This document shows positions 7,713-17,359 of a DNA stretch of 64,000 bases, one piece after another. Numbering within the stretch: position 1 is the stretch's first letter; each line of letters opens with the position of its first letter. A program made the translations under genes and the position numbers. Source of the stretch: Holophagales bacterium (lineage in GTDB: Bacteria > Acidobacteriota > Thermoanaerobaculia > Multivoradales > JAGPDF01); assembly GCA_016699405.1 (NCBI GenBank), contig CP064972.1:4247501-4311500 (forward strand). The letters run 5' to 3'. The notes beneath the pieces are model-generated. The model did not search any database, was not told the origin of the DNA, and saw nothing but the letters and a program-made list of their open reading frames with translations.

Positions 7713-9333
7713 GGAGATCCAGGACAAGGAGCTCGCCGCCCAGGGGGCGCGGCGTTGCCGCGTCGGCCTCTGCGGCGCCGCGAGCTGCCTCTCTTCCGGC
7801 GCCCAGGCGGCCCGCGAGGCGCTGGTCAAGGAGCTCGACGTCCACAAGCTGGCGGGCGAGGTGCAGGTCTACTCCACCGGCTGCCTCGGCCTCTGCGACG
7901 CCGGACCGCTGATGCAGGTCGAGGAGGCGGGGACCCGCCACCTCTACCAGAAGGTGGACGCCGACGCGGCGAGACGCATCACCGCCGAGCATCTGGCACG
8001 CCACCGGCCGGTCACCGAGCAGCTCGTCGATGCCGACCCCTTCTTCGCCAAGCAGCAGCGCATCGTGCTCGCCGGCTCCGGCCGGCGCGACCCGGAACGC
8101 ATCGAGAGCTGCGTCGCCGACGGTGCCTACGAGGCGTTGCAGAAGGCGGTCACCGAGATGACGCCGCTCGAGGTGATCCAGGAGGTCACGGCCTCGGGCC
8201 TGCGCGGGCGCGGCGGCGGCGGCTACCCGACCGGCCTGAAGTGGAGCACCGTCTTCAAGGCGAAAGGACAGCGCAAGTTCGTCATCTGCAACGCCGACGA
8301 GGGCGACCCCGGGGCGTTCATGGACCGCAGCGTGCTCGAGGGCGACCCGCATCGCGTGCTCGAAGGGATGGCGATCGCCGCCTTCGCCGTGGGCGCCGAC
8401 CAGGGCTACATCTACGTGCGCGGCGAGTACCCGCTCGCCATCCAGCGGCTGCGCACGGCGATCAAGCAGGCCGAGCGCCTCGAGTTCCTCGGCGGCCGGG
8501 TCTTCGACACCGGCTTCTCCTTCCGCGTCGACCTGCGCATCGGCGCCGGGGCGTTCGTCTGCGGCGAGGAGACGGCGCTGATCGCCTCGATCGAGGGCGG
8601 TCGCGGCACGCCGCGCCCGCGCCCGCCGTACCCGGCGCAGTCGGGGCTCTGGGGTCAGCCGACGCTGATCAACAACGTCGAGACCTTCGCCTCGATCGCC
8701 GAGATCGTCCAGCGCGGCGGCGCCTGGTATGCCGGAATCGGCACGCCGAAGAGCAAGGGCACCAAGGTCTTCGCCCTCGCCGGGACGATCAACCGCACCG
8801 GCCTCATCGAAGTGCCGATGGGCATCACGCTGCGCGAGATCATCTTCGAGATCGGTGGCGGCATCCCGAACGGCAAGGCGTTCAAGGCGGCACAGACCGG
8901 CGGGCCGTCGGGCGGCTGCATCCCGGCCGAGTTCCTCGACCTGCCGGTCGACTACGAGTCGCTCGCCGGCGTCGGCTCGATCATGGGATCGGGCGGCCTC
9001 ATCGTCATGGACGAGAGCTCGTGCATGGTCGAGGTCGCCAAGTACTTCATGGACTTCTGTCGCGAGGAGTCGTGCGGCAAGTGCATCCCCTGCCGCACCG
9101 GCACGGTGCAGATGCACGGCCTGCTCGACAAGATCACCCGCGGCGAGGCGGGACCGCACGACCTCGAGCTGCTCGAGCAGCTCTGCACCCTGGTCAAGGA
9201 CACCAGCCTCTGCGGGCTCGGCGCCTCGGCGCCGAACCCGGTGCTGTCGACCTTGCGCTACTTCCGCGACGAGTACCTCGCCCACATCGTCGAGAAGCGC
9301 TGCCCGGCCGGGGTCTGCGCCATCGGGCGCTAG
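7693..9333 (+). CDS. hoxF: Bidirectional [NiFe] hydrogenase, NADH/FMN subunit HoxF
   Basis: HoxF (546 residues) is the NuoF-like flavoprotein that oxidises NADH or reduces NAD+. Residues 20-110 form a second thioredoxin-like [2Fe-2S] domain (Cys27, Cys32, Cys64, Cys68), as in full-length Hox[11 protein letters not shown] (173-182) is the NADH/FMN glycine-rich loop, and the following [15 protein letters not shown] is the FMN-binding segment. A C-terminal [4Fe-4S] site uses Cys461, Cys464, Cys467 and Cys507 ([12 protein letters not shown] and SLCGLG). All cofactor residues are present. The gene overlaps hoxE and ends 13 bases before hoxU. Confidence 0.96.
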   Translation: MSSEARKEIQDKELAAQGARRCRVGLCGAASCLSSGAQAAREALVKELDVHKLAGEVQVYSTGCLGLCDAGPLMQVEEAGTRHLYQKVDADAARRITAEHLARHRPVTEQLVDADPFFAKQQRIVLAGSGRRDPERIESCVADGAYEALQKAVTEMTPLEVIQEVTASGLRGRGGGGYPTGLKWSTVFKAKGQRKFVICNADEGDPGAFMDRSVLEGDPHRVLEGMAIAAFAVGADQGYIYVRGEYPLAIQRLRTAIKQAERLEFLGGRVFDTGFSFRVDLRIGAGAFVCGEETALIASIEGGRGTPRPRPPYPAQSGLWGQPTLINNVETFASIAEIVQRGGAWYAGIGTPKSKGTKVFALAGTINRTGLIEVPMGITLREIIFEIGGGIPNGKAFKAAQTGGPSGGCIPAEFLDLPVDYESLAGVGSIMGSGGLIVMDESSCMVEVAKYFMDFCREESCGKCIPCRTGTVQMHGLLDKITRGEAGPHDLELLEQLCTLVKDTSLCGLGASAPNPVLSTLRYFRDEYLAHIVEKRCPAGVCAIGR

Positions 9334-9346
9334 AAGGGAATCGACC

Positions 9347-10050
<704 letters not shown>

Positions 10051-10063
<13 letters not shown>

Positions 10064-10605
10064 CCCCCGGACGCCCGCGCGTCGCCACCGTCTGGCTCGG
10101 CGGCTGCTCCGGTTGCCACATGTCGCTGCTCGACCTCGACGAGCGGCTGATCGAGCTCGCCGACAAGATGGAGCTCGTCTACGGCCCGCTCCTCGACGTC
10201 AAGCAGTTCCCCGACTCGGTCGACGCCACGCTCGTCGAGGGCGCGATCGCCAATGAAGAGCACCTGCACCAGATCCAGTTGATCCGCCAGCGCACGAAGG
10301 TGCTGGTGGCGTTCGGCGACTGCGCCGTCACCGGCAACGTCACGGCGATGCGCAACCCGCTCGGCAAAGCCGACGTCGCCCTGGTGCGCGCCTACCTCGA
10401 GAACGCCGACATGAATCCGCGCCGGCCGGCCGAGCCGGGGATCGTCCCTCGCCTGCTCGACCGCGTCGTGCCGCTGCACGAGATCGTCCCGGTCGACGCC
10501 CACCTGCCGGGCTGTCCGCCGTCGGCCGACCTCATCTACTTCGTGATCTCCGAGCTGCTGGCCGGGCGGACTCCTGACCTCGCCGGGCAGCTCAAGTACG
10601 GATGA
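10051..10605 (+). CDS. hoxY: Bidirectional [NiFe] hydrogenase small subunit HoxY
   Basis: The 184-residue small subunit carries one proximal [4Fe-4S] cluster. The Cys-x2-Cys motif is in GGCSGCHMS (Cys19, Cys22), and later ligands lie in FGDCAVTGN and PGCPPSAD. Length and the absence of a Tat signal or extra clusters match cytosolic group 3d HoxY rather than membrane uptake hydrogenases. ATG 10051, behind AGAAGAGG, lies inside the hoxU end, and hoxH begins four bases after the stop. It pairs with HoxH to form the hydrogenase module. Confidence 0.95.
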
Positions 10606-10609
10606 CCCC

Positions 10610-12031
10610 ATGGCCCAACGCATCGTCATCGACCCCGTCACGCGCGTCGAGGGCCACGCCAAGATCTCGTTGCTGCTCGACGACCAGAACGAGGTCGCGC
10701 AGGCCCTCTTCCACGTCACCGAGTTCCGCGGCTTCGAGAAGTTCTGCGAAGGCCGCTCCTTCCGCGAGATGCCGGGCATCACCTCGCGCATCTGCGGCAT
10801 CTGCCCGGTCTCGCACATGCTCTCCTCGGCCAAGGCCGGCGACGAGCTGCTGGCCGTCGAGATCCCCGAGGCGGCGGTGCGCCTGCGCCGCCTGCTCAAC
10901 TACGGCCAGATCATCCAGTCGCACGCCCTCTCCTTCTTCCACCTCTCCGGGCCCGACCTGCTGCTCGGCTTCGACGCCCCGCCGGCCGAGCGCAACCTCT
11001 TCGGCCTGATCGCGGCGCGCCCCGAGATCGCCCGCCAGGGGATCCGCCTGCGCCAGTACGGGCAGGAGATCGTCGCGGCGCTCTGCGGCCAGCGCATCCA
11101 CTCGAGCTGGGTGGTGCCGGGCGGCGTCGACTCCCCGCTCGACGCACGTCGGCGCGAGGCGATGCTCGCCGGCTGGGACGAGGCGATGGCCACCGTCCGC
11201 TCGACGCTCGGCTGGTTCAAGCGCGAGCTCGACCGCCATCACGACGAAGCGCGCCTGTTCGGCAACTTCCCGTCGCTCTTCCTCGGCCTGGTGACGCCGG
11301 ACGGCGGGCTCGAGCACTACGACGGCAAGCTGCGCGTCGTCGACGCCACCGGCGCCGTCGTCGTCGACCAGCACCCGACCGTGCGCTACCAGGAGATCCT
11401 CGGCGAAGCGGTCGAGCCCTGGTCGTACCTGAAGTTCCCCTACTTCAAGCCGCACGGCTACCCGGGCGGCATGTACCGCGTCGGCCCGCTCGCTCGCCTG
11501 AACGTCGCCTCGCACTGCGGCACGCCGGAGGCCGATCGCGAGCTCGCCGAGTTCCGCCAGCTCGGCCGGGGCGCCGTCCTCTCGTCGTTCCACTACCACT
11601 ACGCGCGCCTGATCGAGATCCTCTTCTGCCTCGAACGGGTCGCCGAGCTGCTCGCCCATCCGGAGATCCTCGCGCAGGACGTCGTCGCCCACGCCCGGCG
11701 CAACCGCTACGAGGGGATCGGCGTCAGCGAGGCCCCGCGCGGCACCCTCTTCCACCACTACAAGGTCAAGCAGGGCGGCCTGGTGACGTGGACCAACCTG
11801 CTCATCGCGACGGGGCAGAACAACCTGGCGATGAACCAGGCGGTGCTGCAGATCGCCCGCCACTACGTGCGCGGCACGGAGATCCCGGAGGGGATGTTCA
11901 ACCGCGTCGAGGCGGGGATCCGCGCCTTCGACCCCTGCCTCTCCTGCTCCACCCATGCCGTCGGCCGACTGCCGCTGCGCATCGAGCTGCGCGGTCCCGA
12001 CGGCACCCTGCTCGCGGAGCGCTCGCGGTGA
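10610..12031 (+). CDS. hoxH: Bidirectional [NiFe] hydrogenase large (catalytic) subunit HoxH
   Basis: The 473-residue catalytic subunit holds the Ni-Fe site. Both signature boxes are intact: [10 protein letters not shown] with Cys62 and Cys65, and DPCLSCSTH with Cys443, Cys446 and His449. The N-terminal [13 protein letters not shown] is diagnostic of NiFe large subunits. A 24-residue tail after His449 (starting AVGRLPL) is the propeptide normally cut by the dedicated endopeptidase after nickel insertion, and that protease is encoded next with a four-base overlap. The reaction is H2 = 2H+ + 2e-, linked to NAD(P). No hypABCDEF maturation genes occur in this window, so they must lie elsewhere. 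Confidence 0.96.
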   Translation: MAQRIVIDPVTRVEGHAKISLLLDDQNEVAQALFHVTEFRGFEKFCEGRSFREMPGITSRICGICPVSHMLSSAKAGDELLAVEIPEAAVRLRRLLNYGQIIQSHALSFFHLSGPDLLLGFDAPPAERNLFGLIAARPEIARQGIRLRQYGQEIVAALCGQRIHSSWVVPGGVDSPLDARRREAMLAGWDEAMATVRSTLGWFKRELDRHHDEARLFGNFPSLFLGLVTPDGGLEHYDGKLRVVDATGAVVVDQHPTVRYQEILGEAVEPWSYLKFPYFKPHGYPGGMYRVGPLARLNVASHCGTPEADRELAEFRQLGRGAVLSSFHYHYARLIEILFCLERVAELLAHPEILAQDVVAHARRNRYEGIGVSEAPRGTLFHHYKVKQGGLVTWTNLLIATGQNNLAMNQAVLQIARHYVRGTEIPEGMFNRVEAGIRAFDPCLSCSTHAVGRLPLRIELRGPDGTLLAERSR

Positions 12032-12477
12032 AGCTGGCGGTCGTCGCGATCGGCAATCCGGTGCGGGAAGACGACGCCGTCGCCTGGCGGATCGCCGAAG
12101 CGCTGGCGCAGGAGGACCCCGAGCTCGCGGTGATCCGCGCTCCCGGGCTCTTCCCCGATCTCGTCGCCGAGCTCGAGGGGCTCGGCGGCGTGATCTTCGT
12201 CGACGCGCGCGACGGCGGCGAGCCCGGCACGGTCACCGTCGAGCGCCTCGCGCCGGCGGCCGAGGCCGGTGGGCTGTCGCACGCGATGAGCCCGCCGTCG
12301 TTGCTCGCCCTGGCCGAGCGGTTGCACGGGCGCGCCCCGCGCGCCGCGCTGGTGGCCGTCTCCGGTGCACGCTTCGACTTCGGCGAAGAGCTCTCCGAGC
12401 CGGTCGCCGACGCCGTCCCCACGGCCGTGCGCTGCATCCTCCGGCTCGCCGACGACTGGATCGCCGAGTCGGCCTGA
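12028..12477 (+). CDS. hoxW: Hydrogenase maturation endopeptidase (HoxW/HycI family)
   Basis: GTG 12028 overlaps the hoxH stop as GTGA and gives 149 residues. The protein opens with the HybD/HycI fold signature [23 protein letters not shown] then acidic residues that bind nickel in the precursor. It retains [13 protein letters not shown] and [16 protein letters not shown], equivalents of the second acidic ligand and the nickel-binding His region. Such enzymes trim the C-terminus of the large subunit once Ni is inserted. Position immediately after hoxH, at the operon end, supports HoxH as its substrate. Confidence 0.9.
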   Translation: MKLAVVAIGNPVREDDAVAWRIAEALAQEDPELAVIRAPGLFPDLVAELEGLGGVIFVDARDGGEPGTVTVERLAPAAEAGGLSHAMSPPSLLALAERLHGRAPRAALVAVSGARFDFGEELSEPVADAVPTAVRCILRLADDWIAESA

Positions 12478-12494
12478 GCCTCGGGGTCCGGACG

Positions 12495-13721
12495 TCAGGG
12501 CCTGGCCGTCCGGGCCGGACGGAGCGCCCTCGCCAGGTTGCCGCGCCGGCCGATACGCACCGCGGCGAGGCCGAGCCAGGCCGCCAGGGCCCGCAGCTCG
12601 GCGGCCAGGGGGCCGGCGATCTCGTCGGGGTCCGTCTCCGCCTCGGCCCACGCCCCGAGCACCGCGAGCCGTCCCGCCTCGCGCTCCGCCTTCAGGTCGA
12701 CCCGGGCGACCAGCCGCTCGCCGAGCAGGAAGGGCAGCACGTAGGCACCCCAGCGGCGCTCGGACGCCGGGACGAAGATCTCGAAGCGATAGTCGAAGTC
12801 GAAGAGGCGTAGCGCCCGCGCCCGGCAGGCGACGAGCGGATCGAACGGCGAGAGCAGCGCGGCCAGGCGACCCGGATGCGCGGCGGCGCCGGGGTGGAGG
12901 TAGGCGATCTCCCGCCAGCCGGCGACGCGGACGGGGCGCAGGCCGCCCTGCGCGACGAGCTCGGCGAGCCGCGGCCTCGTCTCGCCGACGCTCAGGCGCA
13001 GGGCATCGGCAAGATCGCCGGCGGTGGCCACCCCGAGTGCGCGCGCCGCTCGACGCAGCAGCTCGCGCTGCGCCTCCTCCACGGCGATCCCACGTGCGCG
13101 ATGCTCCCTCGGAACGAGACGCTCGGCGAGGTCGTAGAGGCGCGCGAAGCCCTGTCCCCGGCCGGCGATCGCCAACTCGCCGCGCCCGAAGAGCGCCTCG
13201 AGCACGGCGCGCGGCACGCTGCCGAACCACGCATGGTCGAGTCGCCGCGGCGTGCCCGCCGGCGACGGCAGCGCGCTCGCCGCGAGCGGTCCGCGCTCGC
13301 GCACCGCGGCGCGCACGAGCTCGACGTAGTCGGGCCGCTCCTCGAGAAAACGGGCGAAGCCCGCGGGTCGCGGCTCGTGCCCGGCCCGCCGGTGCGCGAG
13401 CAGCGGCCAGGCATCCATCGGCACCAGCGAAGCCTCGCGCGCCCACTGCTCGGTGAGCCCTCCCCCCGCGGCACCGAGGGCGTCGAGCAGGCCCCGGTCG
13501 TAGTCTCCGAGCCGCGACCACGGCACGAGGTAGTGCGACGGCACGACGACGTTGACGAAGTCGAGTTGCAGCAGGGCCAGACGCTCGACGAGGGCGAGCA
13601 GGCGGCTCGCGTCGACCGGTCCGCTCGGTCGCGGCCCGGTGAGTCCCTGCGCCGCGAGGGCGATCCGCCGCGCTTCGGCGAGCGAAAGCTCCGTGAGGTC
13701 GTCGGTAAGCCGCTCAGCCAT
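12495..13721 (-). CDS. YcaQ/AlkX-like winged-helix DNA glycosylase (HTH_42 family)
   Basis: This 408-residue protein has the length and layout of the AlkZ/YcaQ (HTH_42) family, monofunctional DNA glycosylases that unhook interstrand crosslinks or remove bulky alkylated bases. The catalytic Gln-Phi-Asp motif of the YcaQ/AlkX branch is visible as LQLDFVNVV (Q52, D54); the AlkZ branch has Gln-Phi-Gln. WSRLGDYDRGLLDAL, FEIFVPASERRWGAYVLPFLLGERLVARVDLK and the C-terminal tandem winged-helix region also fit. It converges with hoxW 17 bases away, so its expression is separate from the hydrogenase genes. Confidence 0.85.
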   Translation of the reverse strand: MAERLTDDLTELSLAEARRIALAAQGLTGPRPSGPVDASRLLALVERLALLQLDFVNVVVPSHYLVPWSRLGDYDRGLLDALGAAGGGLTEQWAREASLVPMDAWPLLAHRRAGHEPRPAGFARFLEERPDYVELVRAAVRERGPLAASALPSPAGTPRRLDHAWFGSVPRAVLEALFGRGELAIAGRGQGFARLYDLAERLVPREHRARGIAVEEAQRELLRRAARALGVATAGDLADALRLSVGETRPRLAELVAQGGLRPVRVAGWREIAYLHPGAAAHPGRLAALLSPFDPLVACRARALRLFDFDYRFEIFVPASERRWGAYVLPFLLGERLVARVDLKAEREAGRLAVLGAWAEAETDPDEIAGPLAAELRALAAWLGLAAVRIGRRGNLARALRPARTARP

Positions 13722-13774
13722 GACCGCCGAGACGATCGGGTTCGATGCTGCCGCTTTCGCTCGGCGGCGCCAAG

Positions 13775-14017
13775 TCAGGTGATTCCGGCGTCGCGATCGC
13801 CGTCCGTTCCCGCGCTCGGGAGGCGGAACGGCTCGCGCCCCTCGGCGGTCTTTCGAGGAGGGAGATGCTCGCGCGGGAAGGGCGGCTCGAGGAGCGAGAA
13901 GTCGACGAGCGGGCGCGCCCGGCCGGCCGCCGCGATGCGCCGCTGCGCGAGGACGTCCTCCGGCGTCGCGACGACGCCGAACAGGAGAAACGGCTCAGAG
14001 CTCCGCGGCGAGCTCAC
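13775..14017 (-). CDS. Small hypothetical protein downstream of nucleotidyltransferase remnant
   Basis: GTG 14017 follows AGGAGAGGTTCC, a good Shine-Dalgarno at proper spacing, and opens an 80-residue frame overlapping the end of the decayed nucleotidyltransferase by 23 bases. The product (TPEDVLAQRRIAAAGRARPLVDFSLLEPPFP, then PPRKTAEGREPFRLP) is charged, Pro-rich and soluble. The overlap suggests an ancient two-gene operon whose first member has decayed. No family recognised; existence moderately supported. Confidence 0.45.
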   Translation of the reverse strand: MSSPRSSEPFLLFGVVATPEDVLAQRRIAAAGRARPLVDFSLLEPPFPREHLPPRKTAEGREPFRLPSAGTDGDRDAGIT

Positions 14018-14341
14018 GGAACCTCTCCTCGAGATGGTGCTGAACAAAGCAGCGCCGCACCTGCTCCCGGTCCACCCCCGGAAGCCGCAGCAGGAAACGG
14101 ATGTCGGCCATCTCCTGGAAGGCGCGCTCCGGATCGCTTGGCATCGCCGCCACCTTCATCGCCGCCAGGTGCTCCGGCGAGGGCACGCGCACGCGCCACC
14201 CGCCGGGACCGTCGAGCTCCCGGGTCGCGTCGAAGAGCTGCCGCGCGGTCGCCGCATCGAGGTAGAGGAAGTCGACCCTGCCGAGCGACGACTCCGAGTG
14301 TTCAGGGTCGCGATCCGTTTCAGGAAACCGCCGAAGTCCAT
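13995..14341 (-). pseudogene. Decayed nucleotidyltransferase (AbiEii-like) gene
   Basis: ATG 14341 behind GGAGGAGCG starts MDFGGFLKRIATLN, like the first helix of nucleotidyltransferase-fold proteins, then continues in nonsense. The other half lies in a different frame with no start codon after its upstream TAG: ESSLGRVDFLYLDAATARQL, WRVRVPSPEHLAAMKVAAM, and ADIRFLLRLPGVDREQVRR. That sequence matches the C-terminal part of AbiEii/AbiGii-type toxins (V-D-F/L, then P-x-P-E-x-L-x-x-x-K, then D-x-x-x-L-L). The catalytic G-S-x-D-x-D core expected between the halves is missing, so a deletion plus frameshift explains the locus. An internal GTG at 14192 could express only 65 residues. Confidence 0.6.
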
Positions 14342-14437
14342 CGCTCCTCCATTCCCCATCCTAGCGCCACCCTGGGAATGCGTGCCCGCAGCCGCAGCCT
14401 CGTGCGCCGCCAGGGGTCGAACGGCTACACTTCCCGC

Positions 14438-14917
14438 ATGGCAGACCGCCCCGAATCCGTCGCCACCGGCGACCGTCCCACCGAGGCGCCCGTCGATGTC
14501 GCCGCCACCTTCGCGCGCCTGCGCGAGGCCGTGCGACAGCGGGCCGCCGAAGCGGCAACGCTCGAGCCGGGCTCGGAGGCGGCGCAGAGCCGGCTGCTTG
14601 CCCTGCGCGAGCTCGACACGGTGCGTGAGCCGGTGCCCGTGTCGCCGCGGCGGGGGCTCGGACGACTCGTCGTCTTCTCGCGCAAGGCCGCCTTCCACCT
14701 GTTCCTGAAGTGGCTGGTGCGGCCGTTGCTCGCGCAGCAGAACCAGTTCAACCAGACGGCGGCCCAGTTGATCGAGGAGCTGTTGCGCTCCGAGGAGCGC
14801 CTGCGCGGGGAGCTGCGGCGGCAGGCGGCGCTGCTCGAGCGGGCCGGGATCGCCAGCGAGTCGCCCGCGGCGCGGCCACCGGCCCACCCGGCGCCCGGAC
14901 CGGGGAGCGACGCTTGA
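14438..14917 (+). CDS. Helical coiled-coil protein leading a glycosyltransferase operon
   Basis: The 159-residue protein has an Ala/Arg-rich helix (VAATFARLREAVRQRAAEAATLE), a hydrophobic patch (AAFHLFLKWLVRPLLAQQNQFN) that may be amphipathic or membrane-touching, and a C-terminal coiled coil (QLIEELLRSEERLRGELRRQAALLERAG). No catalytic motif is visible. Its stop overlaps the TTG start of the next glycosyltransferase (TTGA), so it belongs to that operon and may scaffold or regulate length in polysaccharide synthesis, which is inference from context. Confidence 0.7.
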   Translation: MADRPESVATGDRPTEAPVDVAATFARLREAVRQRAAEAATLEPGSEAAQSRLLALRELDTVREPVPVSPRRGLGRLVVFSRKAAFHLFLKWLVRPLLAQQNQFNQTAAQLIEELLRSEERLRGELRRQAALLERAGIASESPAARPPAHPAPGPGSDA

Positions 14918-15981
14918 GTCAGCGCGTCCTCATCTGCGGCGCCCAGTTGCCGTTCGAGGTCGGCGGCGCCGAGCTGCTCGCCGAGTCGCTGCGCGACGAG
15001 ATCGCCAAACGCGGCCACGAGGTCGACCTGGTGCGCCTGCCGCTCGCCTGGCCGACGACCCGCGAAGGGCTCCTCCAGTCCTGTCTCGCCTGGCGCCTCG
15101 TCGACCTCACCGCCCCCGGCGGGCGACCGGTCGACCGCGTCATCGCGACGAAGTTCCCCTCCTATCTCGTGCGGCACCCGCGGAAGGTCGTCTGGCTCGT
15201 CCATCAACTGCGGCAGGTCTACGATCTGCTCGGCGGCGACCACAGCGACTACCGGCCGGAGCGCGACGCGGAGGACGCCGCGCTCGTGGCGGCGATCCGC
15301 GAGATCGACCGGCGGACGCTCGGCGAGGCCCGAGCGATCTACACGATCTCCGGCAACACACGCGACCGCCTGCAACGCTTCAACGACCTGCCGGCCAAGG
15401 CGCTCTACCCGCCGCCGGCGCTCGACACGCGGCTGCGCGCCGGCGCCTACGGCGACACGGTCTTCACCGTCGGCCGACTCGACGCGCTGAAGCGCTTCGA
15501 CCTGCTCATCCGGGCGCTGGCGCGAACGAAGGAGCCGGTGCGCTGCGTCATCGGCGGGCGCGGACCGCAGCGCGACGCCCTCGCCGCGCTCGCCGCGCGG
15601 CTCGGCGTCGCCGACCGCGTCGAGCTCCCCGGCTGGCTCGCCGACGAGCGGATGATCGAGCTCTACGCCGGCGCCCTCGCCGTCTTCTACGCTCCGCTCG
15701 ACGAGGACTACGGCCTGGTCACCGTCGAGGCCTTCCGCGCCCGGCGGCCGGTCGTCACCTGTGCCGATTCCGGCGGCGTGCTCGAGTTCGTGCGCGACGG
15801 CGAGAACGGCTACGTCTGCGCCCCTCCGAGCTCGAGCGGCGCGATCGACGACCTCGCCGAGCGGCTCGACCGGCTCTACCGCGACCGCGCCCTCGCCGAG
15901 CGGCTCGGCGCGGCGGGTGCCGAGACGGTGCGCGACATCTCCTGGGACCGCGTGGTCGCGGCGCTGCTCGACGACGCGTGA
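14914..15981 (+). CDS. GT4-family glycosyltransferase
   Basis: TTG 14914 overlaps the preceding stop (TTGA), giving 355 residues. The two Rossmann halves of a GT-B enzyme are clear: N-terminal acceptor domain (VLICGAQLPFEVGGAELLAE) and C-terminal donor domain (FTVGRLDALKRFDLLIRAL, CVIGGRGPQRDAL). The E-x7-E-type signature is PLDEDYGLVTVEAFRARRPVV, with two conserved glutamates near the nucleotide-sugar. It should be cytosolic or membrane-peripheral, adding a sugar to a lipid-linked or cell-surface glycan. Its stop overlaps the next GT start (GTGA). Donor and acceptor unknown. Confidence 0.88.
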   Translation: MSQRVLICGAQLPFEVGGAELLAESLRDEIAKRGHEVDLVRLPLAWPTTREGLLQSCLAWRLVDLTAPGGRPVDRVIATKFPSYLVRHPRKVVWLVHQLRQVYDLLGGDHSDYRPERDAEDAALVAAIREIDRRTLGEARAIYTISGNTRDRLQRFNDLPAKALYPPPALDTRLRAGAYGDTVFTVGRLDALKRFDLLIRALARTKEPVRCVIGGRGPQRDALAALAARLGVADRVELPGWLADERMIELYAGALAVFYAPLDEDYGLVTVEAFRARRPVVTCADSGGVLEFVRDGENGYVCAPPSSSGAIDDLAERLDRLYRDRALAERLGAAGAETVRDISWDRVVAALLDDA

Positions 15982-17336
15982 GAGTCGCGGTCTACAGCCC
16001 GCTGCCGCCGCAGCGCTCGGGCATCGCCGACTACACCGCCGAGCTGATGCCGGCGCTCGCCGAGCATCACGAGCTCGAGTTCGTCGTCGAGCCCGGGTGG
16101 ACGCCCGCCGCCGAGCTCGACCGCTGGCGGCGACGCGCCGCCGCCGAGCTCCCGGCCGCACTCTCCCGGGGCGAGGTCGACCTGGCGCTCTACCACCTCG
16201 GCAACAACGCCGAGTTCCACACCGGCATCTGGCGGACTGCCCTCGCCGCACCGGGAGTCGTCGTGCTCCACGACTTCGTGCTGCACCATCTGGTGCGCGG
16301 CATGGCGCAGGACGCCGGCGACCCGCAGCTGCTCGACCGCGAGCTCCTCCGCGCCTACGGCCCGGCAGGCGGACGTGCCGCGCGGCGGGCCCGAGAGACC
16401 GGCGCCGCGCTCGACCCCTTCCGCTGGCCGCTCTTCGAGCGTGTCGTCGATCGCAGCCTGGCCGTGCTCGTCCACAGCCGCTTCGCTCGCGACCGCGTCT
16501 TGCGCAGTCGCCCGCACGCGCGGATCGCCGTGGTGCCCCATCACCTGAGTCTCCCCGCGGCGGCCGCGATGTCGCGCGCCGAGGCGCGGCAGGCGCTCGG
16601 ACTCGAGCTCGACGTGCCGCTCGTCGGCGCCTTCGGCCTGATGACGCCGGTCAAGCGACCGCATGTCCTCCTGCAGGCCCTGCGCGCGGTGCGCGAGCGG
16701 CTGCCCGCGGCGCGGCTGCTGGTCGTCGGCGAGGTCTCGCCGCACTTCCACGGCGCCGCCGAGCTCTTCGCCGAACCCGGTGTCATCGTCGCCGGCCGCC
16801 AGGAGCTCGACCGCTTCCTCCTCCACATGCGAGCGGTCGACGTCGCGGTGAACCTGCGATTCCCGGTCGCCGGCGAGACCTCGGGGACGCTCGTCCGGCT
16901 GCTCGGCATGGGACAGCCGGTCGTCGTCACCGAGGCCGGGTCGTTCGCCGAGATCCCCGACGACTGCTGCGCCAAGGTCCCGCTCGACATCACCGAAGCG
17001 GAGACGCTCGCCGCGGTGCTCCTCGCTCTGCTCACCGACGAGCCGCTCCGGCGCACGATGGGCGACAACGCCCGGCGCTGGTGCGGCGGGCGCCATGCCC
17101 TGGCCGCCTCGGCGCGCGGCTATGCCGAGCTGCTCGCGGTGGTGGCGCGCGACCCGCGCCCTCCCGCGCCGGAGCTCGCAACGGCCGCGCTTCCCGGAGT
17201 CACCCCGACCGACCTCTGGGGACGCGTCCTCGGCCGCGCCGGACGCGAGCTCGCCGACCTCGGAGTCGACGACGCCGACGACGCCACGCTCCTCGCCGTC
17301 TCCCGGGCGGCGGCCGAGCTGGGCGAGCGCACCTGA
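15978..17336 (+). CDS. GT-B glycosyltransferase, first of a tandem paralogous pair
   Basis: GTG 15978 overlaps the previous stop; 452 residues. It begins with the flexible donor-loop start RVAVYSPLPPQRSGIADYTAEL and carries GAFGLMTPVKRPHVLLQAL, LLVVGEV and the donor-site segment FPVAGETSGTLVRLLGMGQPVVVTEAG. It is clearly paralogous to the next gene (same opening S-P-L-P-P-Q-x-S-G-I-A-D-Y, same VVLHD/E-x-x-L-HHLVR and G-ETS-x-TLVRLLG blocks). It has an additional C-terminal tail of about 60 residues (PGVTPTDLWGRVLGRAG) absent from its partner. Likely part of an O-antigen, exopolysaccharide or glycoprotein pathway. Confidence 0.86.
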   Translation: MRVAVYSPLPPQRSGIADYTAELMPALAEHHELEFVVEPGWTPAAELDRWRRRAAAELPAALSRGEVDLALYHLGNNAEFHTGIWRTALAAPGVVVLHDFVLHHLVRGMAQDAGDPQLLDRELLRAYGPAGGRAARRARETGAALDPFRWPLFERVVDRSLAVLVHSRFARDRVLRSRPHARIAVVPHHLSLPAAAAMSRAEARQALGLELDVPLVGAFGLMTPVKRPHVLLQALRAVRERLPAARLLVVGEVSPHFHGAAELFAEPGVIVAGRQELDRFLLHMRAVDVAVNLRFPVAGETSGTLVRLLGMGQPVVVTEAGSFAEIPDDCCAKVPLDITEAETLAAVLLALLTDEPLRRTMGDNARRWCGGRHALAASARGYAELLAVVARDPRPPAPELATAALPGVTPTDLWGRVLGRAGRELADLGVDDADDATLLAVSRAAAELGERT

Positions 17337-17359
17337 CCCGCGGCGCGACGATCCTCTCG

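Noticed and set aside
13722..14437. Intact AbiE-type toxin-antitoxin system
   Set aside because: The nucleotidyltransferase is split across frames and lacks its catalytic core, and no AbiEi-like antitoxin is present.
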